NCBI GenBank assembly: GCA_032622095.1
Contig: CP136061.1
Location: 24,928,991-24,992,990 of the forward strand
Reading direction: 5' to 3'
Origin: Siphonodentalium dalli
Lineage: Eukaryota; Mollusca; Scaphopoda; Gadilida; Siphonodentaliidae
Length of the DNA stretch: 64,000 nucleotides
Numbering within the stretch: position 1 is the stretch's first letter; each line of letters begins with the position of its first letter. Both the position numbers and the translations under genes were made by a program. Below are positions 1 to 12,173 of the stretch, piece by piece. Below the pieces are notes generated by a model. That model searched no databases, was not told the DNA's origin, and worked only from the letters and a program-made list of their open reading frames with translations.

Positions 1-643
1 AATGTTGCATAAAGGTTATAATATACGTCTGAAACCCATCGTCAAGGTCATATGGACGGCAAGATAAATCCGTTCTCGATATCAAAATAAACAAAATAGC
101 ATGACATCACGATCGATGACATAACGATCGATGAATGTGTGTTACCCGTGCTTAGCGTTAGCAGTTTGAACTACAACTTGTAGTTCGCAACCTGACTATT
201 AGCCAGGTTAGGCCAAACGTACATGTAACTTGTAACGTGTGTTGCCTTTGCCAACGAAAGTCACTTGACTGACGTGCAAATTTCGCAATACACACGCGTA
301 CATGGTCGTTCCTTTTAGAAGTTTTGTGTCCAACGTACAGAATACATAACCTAAAGCAATAGCCGATTGATATGTGCTCGGGCATTGAGAGAATGTAAGT
401 CGCCTGTGCGATGAGATATAATTTGATTGAAACCAATAAAGCGCATTGGTGGTAGCATTGATCATATACAGACCTAATTATAGCCCATATCTATAACGTG
501 TTTACGTTTGGCGTCATGTAATCATGTGACATTTACCGCCAAGTGCATCTCCATATAGCAATACCATAGTAAAACACGTGACAAAGTAAACGCACGTGTA
601 GCTAATCCTGGCTATTGTTTGATTTTGAAACGTTAACACACCC
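1..643. other. unassigned AT-rich flank
   Basis: I see no supported gene or repeat here. Short overlapping minus-strand reading frames around 158-465 have no recognisable domain and no paired splice sites. The sequence runs directly into the hAT-type terminus at 644. Confidence 0.4.
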
Positions 644-985
644 CAGGGTTGGGGTAATCGTAATCAGTAATCGTAATCAAAGTAATCGATTACAAAATTT
701 GGAGTAATCGCCTGTAATCAGTAATCATGACATTTCTTGATTACAAGTAATCGTAATCGTAATCAATTACTTTCAAATGTACCTGTAATCATGATTACAT
801 TTTGATTACTTTTTGATTACTTTTACTAAAATATCCATATGGATGGCTATTGGATGCTCATAGTCTTACACTGTAGTACTGTGGAGTGTGCACAGCTACA
901 AACAGCATATCAGAAAGTTAGTACAATTTTTACATGTGTTTTGTGTACAATCTAGCAGTGGACACATAACAACACACAACTAGAG
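644..985 (-). mobile_element. hAT-type non-autonomous element, one end only
   Basis: It begins with CAGGGTTGGGGTAATCG, followed by dense TAATCGTAATC-type subterminal repeats. It then continues co-linearly with the reverse complement of the complete element at 55535-56423 (shared landmarks: ATATCCATATGGATG, the GGAGTGTGCA block, the CAGTGGACACA block). Homology stops near 985, so more than half of the element is missing. The CAGGG terminus and subterminal repeats fit the hAT superfamily. No second terminus or matching target duplication is present. The minus strand is relative to the complete copy. Confidence 0.75.
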
Positions 986-1128
986 GTCAGATTCCATGGA
1001 ATCAGATATACTTCCATGGTATCCCATCCCATCCCATGTGAGTGTTATGCGTGTGTGTGTGTTCCTCTTTATGCGAATGCATATTGGTGCCTTATGATCC
1101 GATGGTGCACTTGCTTGTCATTTCTAAA
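986..1128. other. spacer with GT-rich tract
   Basis: A short unassigned stretch with CATCCCATCCC and GTGTGTGTG runs between the truncated hAT copy and the Helitron-like 5' end. Reading frames that start here run into the repeat and are not genes. Confidence 0.35.
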
Positions 1129-1727
1129 TCTATTATCTATTTTGGAAGATATGTGTGTGTGTGTGAGGGTGTGTGTGTGGATTTCGATGAAACTTGGTAT
1201 GTGGGGTTACATTCGGCCGGGGAGTGGCATGTGCCTATTAATTTGCCCATGCGTCGTGACCTTGAAATCGGGTCATTTCAAGGTCAAACGCCGGAATATC
1301 ACGGGATTTCGATTACAATTAGTGTCTAGGGATACTTTAGTATGGGGAGTCTCATAAGCCTATTAATTTGCCCGTGCTACGTGACCTTGACCTTAAAATC
1401 GGGTCAATTCAAGGTCAAATCGCGAATTTTGATGGGATTTCCATGAAATTTTATACCTATGGTTACTTTTGTCCACTGAATGTTTTGGACGGGTCATATC
1501 GTGACCCCGACCTTGACCTTCAAAGTGATCACTTCAAGGTCAAATCGGGTAAAACAGGATGGATTTCGACGGGTACTTCTGTCGGGTACTTTTGTCCGGG
1601 CAGTGTTTTGGACGGGTCAAATCGTGACTCCACCTGACCTTCAAAATGGACAATTCAAGGTCAAATCGCGCAATTCGCCGAAAAGCAAAGCGGAAAGAGC
1701 TCGGTCAAAGTCGGGTCCACCTGCTAG
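1129..1727 (+). mobile_element. Helitron-like non-autonomous element, copy 1
   Basis: It starts A|TCTATTATCTATTTTGG, has a GT-rich tract, then a series of degenerate units built on TGACCTTGA...TCAAGGTCA. It ends GGGTCCACCTGCTAG|T. TC at the 5' end, CTAG at the 3' end and insertion between A and T are the canonical Helitron boundaries. The 3' hairpin seen in the 49.6-51.5 kb copies (CCCGGAC-GAA-GTCGGG) is degraded here. No Rep/helicase gene is present, so it would have to be mobilised in trans. Open frames across it are repeat shadows. Confidence 0.65.
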
Positions 1728-2133
1728 TTTAATATATATTTTGGGACTTCTGTCTGTCTGTTTGTTTGTCTGTTAGCTATGACCGGGAAAACTGCTGGAC
1801 GGATTTTGACAAAATTTGATAAATATGGGTACTTTTATTCATGGAGTGTTTTGGACGGGTCAAATCGTGACCCCCGACCTGACCTTGGCCTTCAAAAAGG
1901 TAAATCCAAGGTCAAATCGGGCAAAACAGACTTATTTCAACGAAATTTGATACCTAGGGATACTTTTGTCCGGGGAGTCTTCTGGGTGGGTCAAATTGTG
2001 GCCCCGACCTAACATTGACCTTCGAAATGGTTAGTTCAAGGTCAAATCGGGTAAAACGAACGGATTTCGAAAAAAAATTGATACCTAGGGAAACTTTTGA
2101 CCGGGGAGTGTTTTGGACAGGTCAAATCGTAAC
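1728..2133 (+). mobile_element. Helitron-like element, copy 2, 3'-truncated
   Basis: It follows copy 1 with no gap. The 5' end reads TTTAATATATATTTTGGG, one base away from the expected TC start, then a CTGTCTGTCTG tract and AAGGTCA-rich units. It breaks off near 2133, where the ~345 bp tandem repeats begin, and lacks the CTAG end. The head-to-tail arrangement matches the minus-strand cluster at 49554-51493. Confidence 0.6.
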
Positions 2134-2139
2134 AATAGG

Positions 2140-3040
2140 TTACTTTTATAGTAGAGCGGACATACCTATATAGTATATCGGTGAGCATGTTCATGCATTT
2201 GCCTTGCTTTTAGACAAGTCCGTTTGAATTTGCGTCATGAAGAGAGGGTTTGAATTTGAGTATTATATATCACCCGTTACAACGTTATACGCTACCAGGG
2301 TTAAACCGTCCAATCTAAATCTTTAAAAAGCGTACTAATCTTGCTTTTAGATACTACTTATCACATCCACTCGTCGAAAAGTTTTTATCTCAATATCTGA
2401 TTTCCGGAGTAATTTTCCCCATTTGATCTTCGGTGGAATTTGCCAAATCTGAACCCACCCGACACAAACACTCCCTTGAGCAGGTTGAGTTTATAGTAGA
2501 GCGGTCAAATATAGTAGGCGTACCTACAGTATACCGGCTTAAATGATCCTGCGTGAAACTCGCTCCTACATTAGCCCGTTTGGATTTGGGGCTAAAAATC
2601 AGTTAGTGATAGACTACATAAGTATACACATTTATGATATATAGTGTTGTCACGAGTAAACCGTTCCATCTGAAAATTAGAAAATCGCCCTCTAGATGCG
2701 CGTGAACACTAGCCATCAGATGTACTCGTTACAAAAAATTATCTCGATGTTTGAATTTCCCCCCTTTGTAATTTTCGTGGAATTTTCCTAATGTCTCAAC
2801 CCACCCTGACACGCATTCTCCGTTGGGCATGTTACATTTACAGTATAGCCGTCAAACTTCTGGGACGTACATAGAGTATGTCAACGTACCTGCTACGACA
2901 TTATCTTGCTCTTTAATCAGCCGGTTTGGATTTGGCGGGAAAAATAGTTGCAATATTTCCGTACCCCGTAACACGGAAAGTCCTGCGTAAAAACATGTTT
3001 AAGCGGTATATTCGAGTCCGAATCTCTCGTCCAATTCGGA
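2140..3040. repeat. degenerate ~345 bp tandem repeat, about 2.6 copies
   Basis: The landmark TTTATAGTAGAGCGG recurs at about 2143 and 2488, and as TTTACAGTATAGCCG near 2837. Each is followed by a TACCTA..GTAT block and, about 100 bases on, a GTTTGGATTTGG-like block. Copies differ a lot, so the array is old. No coding potential is seen. Confidence 0.6.
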
Positions 3041-3129
3041 ATATGCTATAAAAAATTTAGAGCTCTGTACTTATAAAAAAAAAAAAATAAAAAAAATATA
3101 AAACTTGGTTTATTCATCCTGGTGTGTAG

Positions 3130-3600
3130 TGTGTCCCTATTTATGGGCAGTAACTCTTCAGGAAAAGCGCGGACACAAGTGTTGATGCCCGTGGGCAGTA
3201 GTGCATATCGAGACGTGCACTGATGCTCTGCTTCTTCTAATTTCCGAGATAATAAAATGACTTTTTTTCAAATAAAGGGAGATAACTCCTCGGTGAAAGC
3301 GCGGACACAATCGTTATGTGCCATAGGCATAGAACTCATGTACCCCAACCTACTCACCAAGTTTTAGTGTCCTACTTCTTGTACTTTTCGAGTAATAGTG
3401 ATTACAAAAGTGTCAAGTATAATAATAATAAAAAATAATCGCAAAAGGGCCATAACTCCGCCAAGAAACATTGGGCGGAAATCCGGATACCATTATATCT
3501 AGTAAACCTTCGATGCCTACATTCGCTAGAGATTTCACGTTCCTACTGCAATCAGTTTCTGAGTATTTCGAAATAAACGGAAAACGACCTCAGTAGAAAA
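3130..3600. repeat. three degenerate units with GG(C/A)NATAACTC core
   Basis: Units centred at about 3147, 3278 and 3448 share GGCAGTAACTC / GGGAGATAACTC / GGGCCATAACTC followed by GCGGACACAA-type sequence and a TTTCGAGTA-like end. From memory, this motif is common in bivalve genomic repeats; that is knowledge, not something shown here. A related GGGGCATAACTC occurs at about 60055 inside a MITE. Confidence 0.5.
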
Positions 3601-3656
3601 ACAATACACTTCCTCGCTACGATATATCGGATCTGACCTTACCCGGCCCGCCAGAT

Positions 3657-3690
3657 ACAGCGCGTAAACGCGCTGAGATCGGCGCTGTAG
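3657..3690. repeat. GC-rich hairpin
   Basis: CAGCGCG-TAAA-CGCGCTG is a perfect 7 bp stem with a 4 base loop. A nested partner, GCGCTGT, follows. It sits at a GC-rich island in otherwise AT-rich DNA. Function is unknown. Confidence 0.6.
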
Positions 3691-4020
3691 CTAATTATGC
3701 TCCAGATTCGGCGCGCGTATCGGAACGGTGTGCGACGAGAGCGCAGTGCTTATGAACGCATCGCTGTATGTGTGAGACTGTTCTTATTTCGGTCATATCT
3801 CGTTGTTCTGTTGAGGACATGGTATGCACGGGCTATGCTTTATTCCAATAAAGAGCGTTCATCGCAAGTTAATGGTAAAATATATGTTCAAATAGGACGC
3901 CTGTTTTTTAAAATAATTTTTGGCGGGCTGTCCCCGACACAACACAATGCAAAATATATGTCTACCTTACTTTGGGCATCAATATAATACAGTATGGTTA
4001 TATTGAATCATATGTTCCCG

Positions 4021-4114
4021 ACTGTTATGTGCTATTTTAACATTGCATGATGTTGTGTTGGCAAGGCAAATTTCGGAATAGTATTAGCTTGATGCCAATA
4101 CATAGCATTGTATA
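4021..4114 (+). repeat. dispersed ~90 bp family, copy 1
   Basis: ACTGTTAT...TTAACATTGCAT...GTTG..GGCAAAT.TCG matches 4869-4954 with many substitutions. This copy has lost the AATAAAGAGCGTT end that the second copy keeps. It is probably a fragment of an old mobile element. Confidence 0.45.
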
Positions 4115-4868
4115 CAACCTACATGTACATCGTAACTATATTTATCACATAATTAACTCACAAAATCAGCTTCATAATTATTGGTAAGACACACGTTTAA
4201 TATTAGCGCATGCGATGACGTCACGCCGAAGATTTTCCACTAATTGATAGAGATTCTCATATTTACCCCAAAACTCCCACTTTATTTAACTAAAATGCAT
4301 AACAATAAAAAAAACTAGGAGATATATAGTCAGGGGAATTTCGCACAATTGACCTCACCACCCCAAATACATATATAAGTCTTATATCGTGTCTTTTTTT
4401 AAAACATATTTTATTGTAATATAATATTACAAGAGGGATAGGGTCACAAATTTTAACAACTTACACCCACCCCTCTCCCATTAACATTTTAACAAATACA
4501 ACGTAGATGACGAAGATAACATATATACGGGATGACGTTTTGTGTGTTTCTAATTGCTGTCTTTATGGTGGTGAGGTTAATTGTACCAAATACAAGTGTA
4601 TAGAGTTATTCACCTTCCATCAAAACTAACAGACTGGCTCTTAGTCCAGATAGGTGTTTGTCTGTTCTCGAACAAATTCCTATGAGTTTACTCAATATAA
4701 CACAATCATGCCTCGTGGTACAACCAGATAGTCGTATACCCAAGGGGCATCATTATAAATCACTTTGCTGTACTATTGTAGGCCGAGTTGGGTGGTCAAA
4801 GGAAGCACATGACCCATGAACAATGGTAGTCTGTCCTCATTCCCATATTCCAGCATACATGCCAGTGG

Positions 4869-4960
4869 ACTGTTATCTTCTTAACATTGCATTTTGTTGA
4901 GTTGTGGGAGGCAAATATCGAAATATTATAAGTTGTATGTCGATAAAGAGCGTTTATAAC
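4869..4960 (+). repeat. dispersed ~90 bp family, copy 2, ends ATAAAGAGCGTT
   Basis: It is homologous to 4021-4114 and ends with ATAAAGAGCGTT at 4943-4954. The same 12-mer occurs exactly at 3848-3859, 8680-8691 and 12361-12372, with near matches at about 12981 and 57012. This suggests a conserved end of a dispersed repeat. Confidence 0.5.
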
Positions 4961-7900
4961 TAATATACTTCCCGTGAGTGGAAACTGATTTCTAAATTAC
5001 ACACACACCGGATTGTCCTAGTTTGTCTGAAACTTTGGTTTCAGTCTTTCACTGTTAAATGCAGGAGAACACTATGAACATTATTATACTGATGTACATG
5101 TATACATACCATACGACCATAGTTGAATATAATTCATGTAAATATATATATTATGCATTGTAAATAGATGCACAAATTTTGTTAATGAAATGCCGGCTGC
5201 GATGGGACACCCGGGAACAGACACGCGTCAGACGAAATTATCACTTCATGGTCATTAGCCAATGTAATTGACACCTCCCGGTGGACCAATATAAATCGCC
5301 CGAGTGTACACAACAGATTAAAATATGCTAACAGTCAGTCAACGATGGTGTGATATAATAACCACACACTGGTTAAATGGTCTTGCTAATTTGCTATGAT
5401 GCTGGTGGGATCAGGTGAACTGTCATGCTGCTGATATGGCGAACTGATGCTGCTAAGACCACATGACCAAATAACCAGGGCGAACCAGTGTTAAATGAAT
5501 ATTTATAGCAATGAAGAGCGGCGATCATCATCTATACACACCCACACCAATCTATATCGAAACGGACATCGAGACAACAAGGTGACACCCGTCAGGTCAC
5601 GGGCGCGTCGACAGGGATTTGAGCTATGGTAACTCCGTGTGTGTCAATAGTTGTGGGAGCAGGCCACAGCGGTGAAAGTGACCACCTTACTATAAGTGTG
5701 ACACAGTGCATGTATGTCATAGGTGAGATAGAGCTGATTTCAAGGTTCAGTCATTGCAAGGCAAACACTTTCCATCCCGGTTAAGTTATCCTGCTAATTT
5801 GATCTGATGCTGGTGGGTCCTGCTGACTTGCCATTGTGCTGGTAGTGACAAATATTGGTGTTAAGAAATTGTTCCGTTATTGTATATATATCCAGACACT
5901 GCAACATGTATGTTCCGAAAGAATAACGGTACATTTTCTTAACAGAATCAGTTTACCATATCAGCATATTTCAACTCCGTGGTATACCCACCAGCATCGT
6001 AGCAAATCAACAAGACTACTTAAATTCGGGATATCTCACTGACGTACATGTGCACGTACGCATCGACATTAACATTTGAGTTTGTTTATGTGTCTATATT
6101 ATATTTTACTGTTTAATTTAGGTTTTGTGCGCCCATATGGTATTATAGAAATATATCACAAGATTACATAAAATAAAAGCTTCCTCCATATAGGCGGCAT
6201 ATGAATTATTTTAATAAACGCCATGCTGTCTCCAAATTTATGCGAATGTCACGCAGCGCGGACATACGTAGTTTGCATGCAGGAGTTACTGTTCCTTTAG
6301 ATATATAAAATAAAAGTTAATTCCACTTATCCTACAATATTACGAGGCAATTTCACAATTATATTATTTATATGCCGTTCCTTTAGAATACTCTCATTAT
6401 CCTCATCTCCACCCATTGAACCATGTCGTAATCCCTATGTCTGTCAGTATTTTTATTTTCGGAAACGGCCGAATTAAAATATCTTCCAGCCACATCGATG
6501 AATCCAAGATCATCCTTCTTGATTCGCCATTTTCGACTGCATATTTTAACGAAGAGTATGTGTCGTACTTTGTCATCAATTTAGAGCACTTCAATACAAA
6601 TCTGTGGAACTAATCACGCATGATTGTTGTTGTTTTGTTTGTATGACGACAACATCATGAATAATATGGATACCAATGTCCTAGTGGGATATATTCTGCA
6701 GGTATCGATCATACGCGATGCCAATAATTATTTAAAAAAATAATACATTTACGATTTGAGATAGACGGGATCAGTTGTGACTGTGTACGTACATGTACAT
6801 ATGTGGATGATAATATCAGCAAACTATATATAGGGACTATAACATTGCATAGCAATATACTGACCTATTAATTTAAAACCCAGAGTGTTTGCCGCCATCC
6901 ATGGCGTACCACCCGACGGTGTATACAAACACAGCCATATAGAAGGGAATCATAATTCCTATTAACCGCCAGGGCAGATATATAGCGCACACTATGGGCT
7001 GAGACAATTTGAGATATCTGCCGCCGCCCCTAAGGCGCGCCATCGGATTATATTAGTTATGGATGGGCTAACACGCGCCGGCAGGCGATCTCACTGCTCA
7101 AGATAGATATTCCCTCCTGTTTGGCTTTTGTAGTAAATCGCCAAATGTATGCGTGACACAATGTGATACATACATATTTACCCCAGTTATTTTAATTTAT
7201 CAGACGGTCACCATATCACCAAGTTACAACGACAATATTTCTTCAATCGGATAATGCATCTTAAAAAGCACTTAATCGGATAATGCATCTTTAAAAGCAC
7301 TTAACATTAACAATGATTAGCGCACCACATATAAATGTACATTCATGGCACCGACAAACAAGATTTCATGTTCAACACTATGAAAGCGTACTGAAAACAT
7401 ACAATTCGTAATTATGGTGATAAATCACGCATATAATCCATCGATATACTCAACATCTGCTTATGTATGCATTGCATGAAATCATTGGTTATGACCAATG
7501 ACAAATAGAGTGCGTCGCCCCCTGTCATGGATGCGATCAACCAGCACCGTGTACCTTACACCGTTGCAGGGACGTGGCAACAGTATATACACTGAAAATA
7601 TTGTTGACTTAACTGTTTGCTCAACAATTTGACTCCTATTACTCTTTGCTAAATATGACGTGTACCGCCTCCTCTGGTCTGATCTCACCCTCGCGCGCGC
7701 TTCGGCTACTCCATTAGCAACTTTCCTCCATTATGGAGAGCAAATATATATTTTTTGAACATTCAGGGGCGAGTAATTCGCTTACAAAATTTTCATGGCA
7801 TCGTTATCGGGGTGACATGTGACCATGCCATGTAAATTTGGTCGCGTTCGGAGATAATTCACTGCAACCTGGTGTGCAACCATAAGTGGTAATACGGTGC

Positions 7901-8924
7901 ACCATCTTCGATTTCTTTCAAGCTACAATATGACTTACATGTGGAACAACACTTTTCGCACCTATTCAATTTGAAGCCAAGTAGTTTGCATATAAAGCAC
8001 GAAATGGTTGAATTTTCGAAACCTTATCAAACTGAAATGTACAGCAAATTACGAGATACAAAACATTTGAGTTTATGTCGACCAATTTGATCAGAATTAT
8101 TTGGTGTCTAGCAATGGTTTTGGTATATCGACACCATTGCAACTCAATGTACATGTACATAGATGCGTGGATAAGTAGAGGTTAAAGCGTATATCGTAGC
8201 CATTTAACAATATAGAACGAAATCGCTGTTCATTTGACAGGTCATATATAATTGAATAGATGGATATTGTGTGTGTATGTAAATGGGAAAAAAAACATTA
8301 CTGCTATTGTATTGTGTTTATTTCAGGCAAGATATGCCCATATATAGTCATAATCCAACATATAATTACGAATTTTCGATATACTATATAGGTATGATTT
8401 CTTAACATAAGTTAAAGATACGGGCGGCGTTGGTGGTGGGTATGCTGTTAAAATAATCACATCCGTCAAAAACCGCCATAAACAGAAGGATTAGTAAAAA
8501 TATAGAGCCTTTGTTCTTATGTCAATCAGAAATATGGCATAAACAGTATGTTATTGTCATTTTCCCCTTTTGTTGTGTAAACGAAAGCAAAAACGTTACG
8601 TTTCCTGGTTTTTTTTTTATGTCCGGATATGGTAAACACAAAGAGCGTTATTTGTTAAGGTTTTCCTGATATGGAAATAATAAAGAGCGTTTATATCATT
8701 TGTGTGTGTTAACCAATATAATTGCACTGTGTTATATAAACTTAAGCACAACTTCTGTAACACGAGCAGTCTCTTGTTTACGTACAACATCGTACGTCTT
8801 GACGACAATATACTATCTACGCGCTGATTATGTTTGGCATCGAGCGGAACTGTATATATTTTTGTGTTCCTTCTGTTAATGCCGATTTGGACAAATATAA
8901 ATATTTCTGCAACAAACGCCGCCC
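4961..8924. other. gene-free AT-rich region with minor repeats
   Basis: I see no supported gene. Small features are present. A diverged pair at 5360-5440 and 5770-5845 shares GCTAATTTG.T.TGATGCTGGTGGG. A tandem duplication lies at 7244-7303. ATAAAGAGCGTT lies at 8680-8691. Opposite-strand reading frames overlap at 6403-6613, which is typical of chance frames. Confidence 0.4.
7244..7303. repeat. 30 bp tandem duplication
   Basis: AATCGGATAATGCATCTT followed by AAAAGCACTT is present twice, head to tail, with one base difference. It looks like a recent local duplication. Confidence 0.8.
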
Positions 8925-9585
8925 GTGCCTTTAGCCTCTGGTGTTCCTACTAGCAAGTCAACTCGTCTGCTTACAGTGTTAAATGTATTCCAAGCTACAT
9001 CGACCAACACTTATAATACACATGAAATATTGAGCAACAGTATAAAACTAGGCGGCTTTCCGGGTGGATATGCTGATCTATTCGACTTGACACTGATATT
9101 AACACACATGGTGGTCAAATGCAGTGGATTTCTGCCAGTCATTATTCATCATCAAAGAAGCATGGAATTCCGTGCTGTCTGTATAGGCCAGAAATTCCCA
9201 CCAGATGATACATTACGTAATACGAACGCCCCGATGCTTGAAGGTTGCTCAATGTGTTGAGCAGATGTTTCTGCATTGGAACGCCGGGCTTTATTAGCTT
9301 CCGTTTTGTGTCTGTCTTTCATGAAAGTTATCCGACCTCCTGATATTTTAATTATCACATAAGAAACTAGATCGCACTATCGACTTCAAATGAGCCTTCT
9401 CAAATTAAATTATATTGTGTATATATGTCACAAGTTAACTTTTGTATATGTATATACATGTATTGTACAATAATGGTCCCCATATTTGGAGGAATAAATA
9501 TCTCTCTCGTGGTATGGCATTACACCTGAATGGTAAGCCCTAATGAATTAAATCAAACGGATCAGATTAATGGCAATGACATATA

Positions 9586-9752
9586 ACAGGCAAGTATATT
9601 ATTTATATTGTAAATACTGTTCATATATTATAATGTATCATTTGAAAATTTATGATGTAAGTCATGCATGTTCATAAATGTAATATATGTTATCTTAATA
9701 TCTATGTATTATTGGTCGATAAGATTAAACAAATTGAATTGACCGGTGGAAT
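9586..9752 (+). mobile_element. LINE 3' end fragment
   Basis: This ~165 bp stretch aligns with 45300-45456: TATTATTTATATTGTAAATA, then ATGTTATCTTAATA, ending GATTAAACAAATTGAATTG. At 45 kb the same sequence follows the C-terminal part of a reverse transcriptase, so it is the 3' untranslated end of that LINE family. The short AATTG repeats at the end fit LINE tails that end in a microsatellite. No coding part is recognisable upstream here, so this copy is strongly 5'-truncated. Confidence 0.7.
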
Positions 9753-10170
9753 AGAAAGTAGATTGCAGGACTGGGAAGTATATCATATATAGGCAAATTT
9801 GAGAACGTTCTAAACATTCATAAAATGGCAGTTAAAACAGTTTTTAAAAAACTCTTGCCAGTGTGACTCCCACCCCCCACCCCCCATATTGCGTGCAAAC
9901 AACAGTCGCTATCTTGGAACAGCATACCACAACTATAAGCACTGATATCAGGTTATAATATGAAAGGATCAATTGTGTTAATGCCATACAGACTAATATT
10001 ATTGACAAAATTAATGCTGTGCCAGCGTAACACAACACAGCCGACCCATAACTATAATTATACAGTATTTCTCGAATTGTCGTTTATTTGTATGCCGTGA
10101 TAATGGGTGGCTGAACACAACAGTCGGTTAAAGGTACTCAATCCGAATTAACGCTCGCAAATATGTCGAT

Positions 10171-10172
<2 letters not shown>

Positions 10173-10222
<50 letters not shown>
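10173..10222. repeat. (TA)n microsatellite
   Basis: About 25 uninterrupted TA dinucleotides. A perfect run of this length is likely polymorphic. Confidence 0.97.
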
Positions 10223-10223
<1 letters not shown>

Positions 10224-10608
10224 CTTTATTAACCTCCATTAACGGAGATCATACATCAATACATTGTATGTGTTGTATAAACGAATTGGAGCGTTTTGTA
10301 CACATAAAGGTGAGAGTGGTATTTACAAACATTATTTAGTATATATACAAACAACATTTGAGCATAGAAAATGGCGGCAAAAAGTAACAACACTGAATTC
10401 CAGTACATTACAGCAGTATGAGCCGTATGGTCTATGTACCATATTAGAGTTTGATCACATATAGATAAGGAAAGTGTATATCGCATGCGTATAGATGTTG
10501 ATCTTATGTTCACTAAGCCATGCTCCTTTTCACCCTCAAACATTTTAATGTCAACAAGACTTGCTTTTCTGGCAGGCAGCAAGCACACGCAAGCAATCGG
10601 GTATAGTC

Positions 10609-11120
10609 TTAACGGGCATTGTTTCGTAAAAGTTGGCATCCTTTGTACATGAATTTCGCGGCGAATGTGAGAATATCTCCCCAAGCATTGATGACAACGA
10701 GTGGAGGAACGAAGGCTGTGCCGCCGATTAGGAAGTCACATAGATGGTTTTGCGAGAGTGAATCGAGAAACATAAAACATTCTACCCCAAAGAAGTCAAT
10801 GGTGATTGACCAGAAACTGTATCTCAATTGATGCATGGCTGGCACATTACATGTAAATAATACATGTTCAATTTCTTTGTGATACGTTGATCTGCAGGCA
10901 CCGCAATTCGAGTTGTTATTGAACATCGATCTGGCTTTTCAAAAAATGTTGTTGTTGGAATCGGATGATATGGGGACCATCGAATCGGATTGAGTACCTT
11001 TAATCTGGGTGGAGGAAATAAACCGGGGATCAATCCACGTTCTTCCTCAGAATATTGCTTCATTACCGCGAGATATGCCACTACTGTGATCTCAATGGCG
11101 AGGCATGACAATTGTGCCAG
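10609..11120 (-). pseudogene. LINE ORF2 C-terminal fragment (copy 1)
   Basis: On the minus strand, several short frames together resemble the cysteine-rich tail of a non-LTR retrotransposon polyprotein. Residues CGACRSTYHKEIEHVLFTC (C-x2-C spacing followed by EHVLFTC) match the usual C..C....(V/I)E(D/H)...L..C finger. The part after it (FAAKFMYKG) resembles the very end of such proteins. An upstream CLAIEITVVAYL segment matches CLAIDTPVVAYI in the copy at 11638-12108. Frameshifts break the frame and no reverse transcriptase core is present, so this is dead. The clade is uncertain (CR1/RTE/L2-like). Confidence 0.55.
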
Positions 11121-11264
11121 TATGACAACTGAAGCGGCATTTCAAAAAATGTTGTTGTTGGAATCGGATGATATGGGGATCATCGCATCGGATTGAGCAC
11201 CTTTAAATTGGGTGGAGGTAATAAATCGGGTTCAATCCACGTTCTTCCTCAGAATATTGCTTCA
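10936..11264. repeat. direct duplication inside the LINE fragment
   Basis: The block TTTCAAAAAATGTTGTTG...CTCAGAATATTGCTTC occurs at 10936-11063 and again at 11140-11264 with roughly 90% identity. It is a tandem duplication with a unit of about 204 bp. It arose after the LINE inserted, because both units derive from LINE sequence. Confidence 0.8.
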
Positions 11265-11637
11265 ATGCAGCGAGGAATTATGATATGATATTTATTAGCA
11301 TAAAACACTCATGTGAGCCGTATGCATTACATAATAATAAGACATATAATTTACACATACATAGTTCATATAATAAACTTTCCACATATTCATACTACAG
11401 TTATACAATGACTTAGTAGAGCTCAATAATATAAGCATGCAAATAAACTGTATGCAGGCCTATGATATCGTGTGGAATAGAAATTAATTATTAATTTATT
11501 CATCAACTTCGGGCTTCTTTTCTCATTTCAAAGAATTCTTTGAAAGCTCGACTGATCACATTACTTGTATTTGGTTGGTCGTTTCGCATTATGTATATGC
11601 ATTTTGAGATACTACTGGCCCTTAGAAATTTAGTGAT

Positions 11638-12108
11638 TCATATAGGCCTTTTTCTCAATTTGTCGTATTTGATACAATGGAGAACAAAATGCTTCTCGTC
11701 TTCCACTGAGTTAGTGTTGCACATCTTGAATATCCGATCATTGGCTGGCGTCGGTGGGCGTTTGTGTTGGCCTTTTTCTATTTCTAATGAATGACAGCTG
11801 ATTCGAAGTCTACATAATTTTTCACGGTCTTTGATAGAAATTGTATGTATTAGATATGGTTCGAGTCGAAAAATGGTTTTGAATTGTTTGTATGGCCTTC
11901 GTTTACTGTGTGGATCGTCTGCACTGATAATATACTTATTTATATATTCATCCTTCAATCGTTCTGTGACGAGATTAATATATGCCACTACTGGGGTATC
12001 AATGGCGAGGCAGCTGCCAGTATGCCCTGTGGAGCAGCTTAAAACTAAATCAGTTACATTAATTAGTCCTGAATAGACAATAATGATTTGACGGTTAAGG
12101 CGCTGCAT
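11638..12108 (-). pseudogene. LINE ORF2 C-terminal fragment (copy 2)
   Basis: A 156-residue minus-strand frame contains REKLCRLRISCHSLEIEKG, then PANDRIFKMCNTNSVEDEKHF and VLHCIKYDKLR. R-x-KLR-x-S-H-x-LxIExG followed by C-x2-C and EDExHFxxxC is the classic C-terminal module of CR1/RTE-type LINE polyproteins. The region upstream carries CLAIDTPVVAYINLV, shared with the fragment at 11.1 kb. The reverse transcriptase and endonuclease domains are absent, so this is a 5'-truncated or broken insertion. Its first residues need not be a real start. Confidence 0.75.
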
Positions 12109-12173
12109 GACGTCGATTCTAATGGCTCATACTTTGGTCTCCCAGGGTCGATGGAAAAATTATAATAAGCTGA

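Noticed and set aside
8925-9260. Plus-strand 111-codon frame
   Set aside because: No recognised motif, no clear acceptor/donor pair, and a plausible chance length in this composition. I could not support a gene.
10256-10684. 142-codon minus-strand frame
   Set aside because: It overlaps the LINE tail in a different frame and shows no independent motif.
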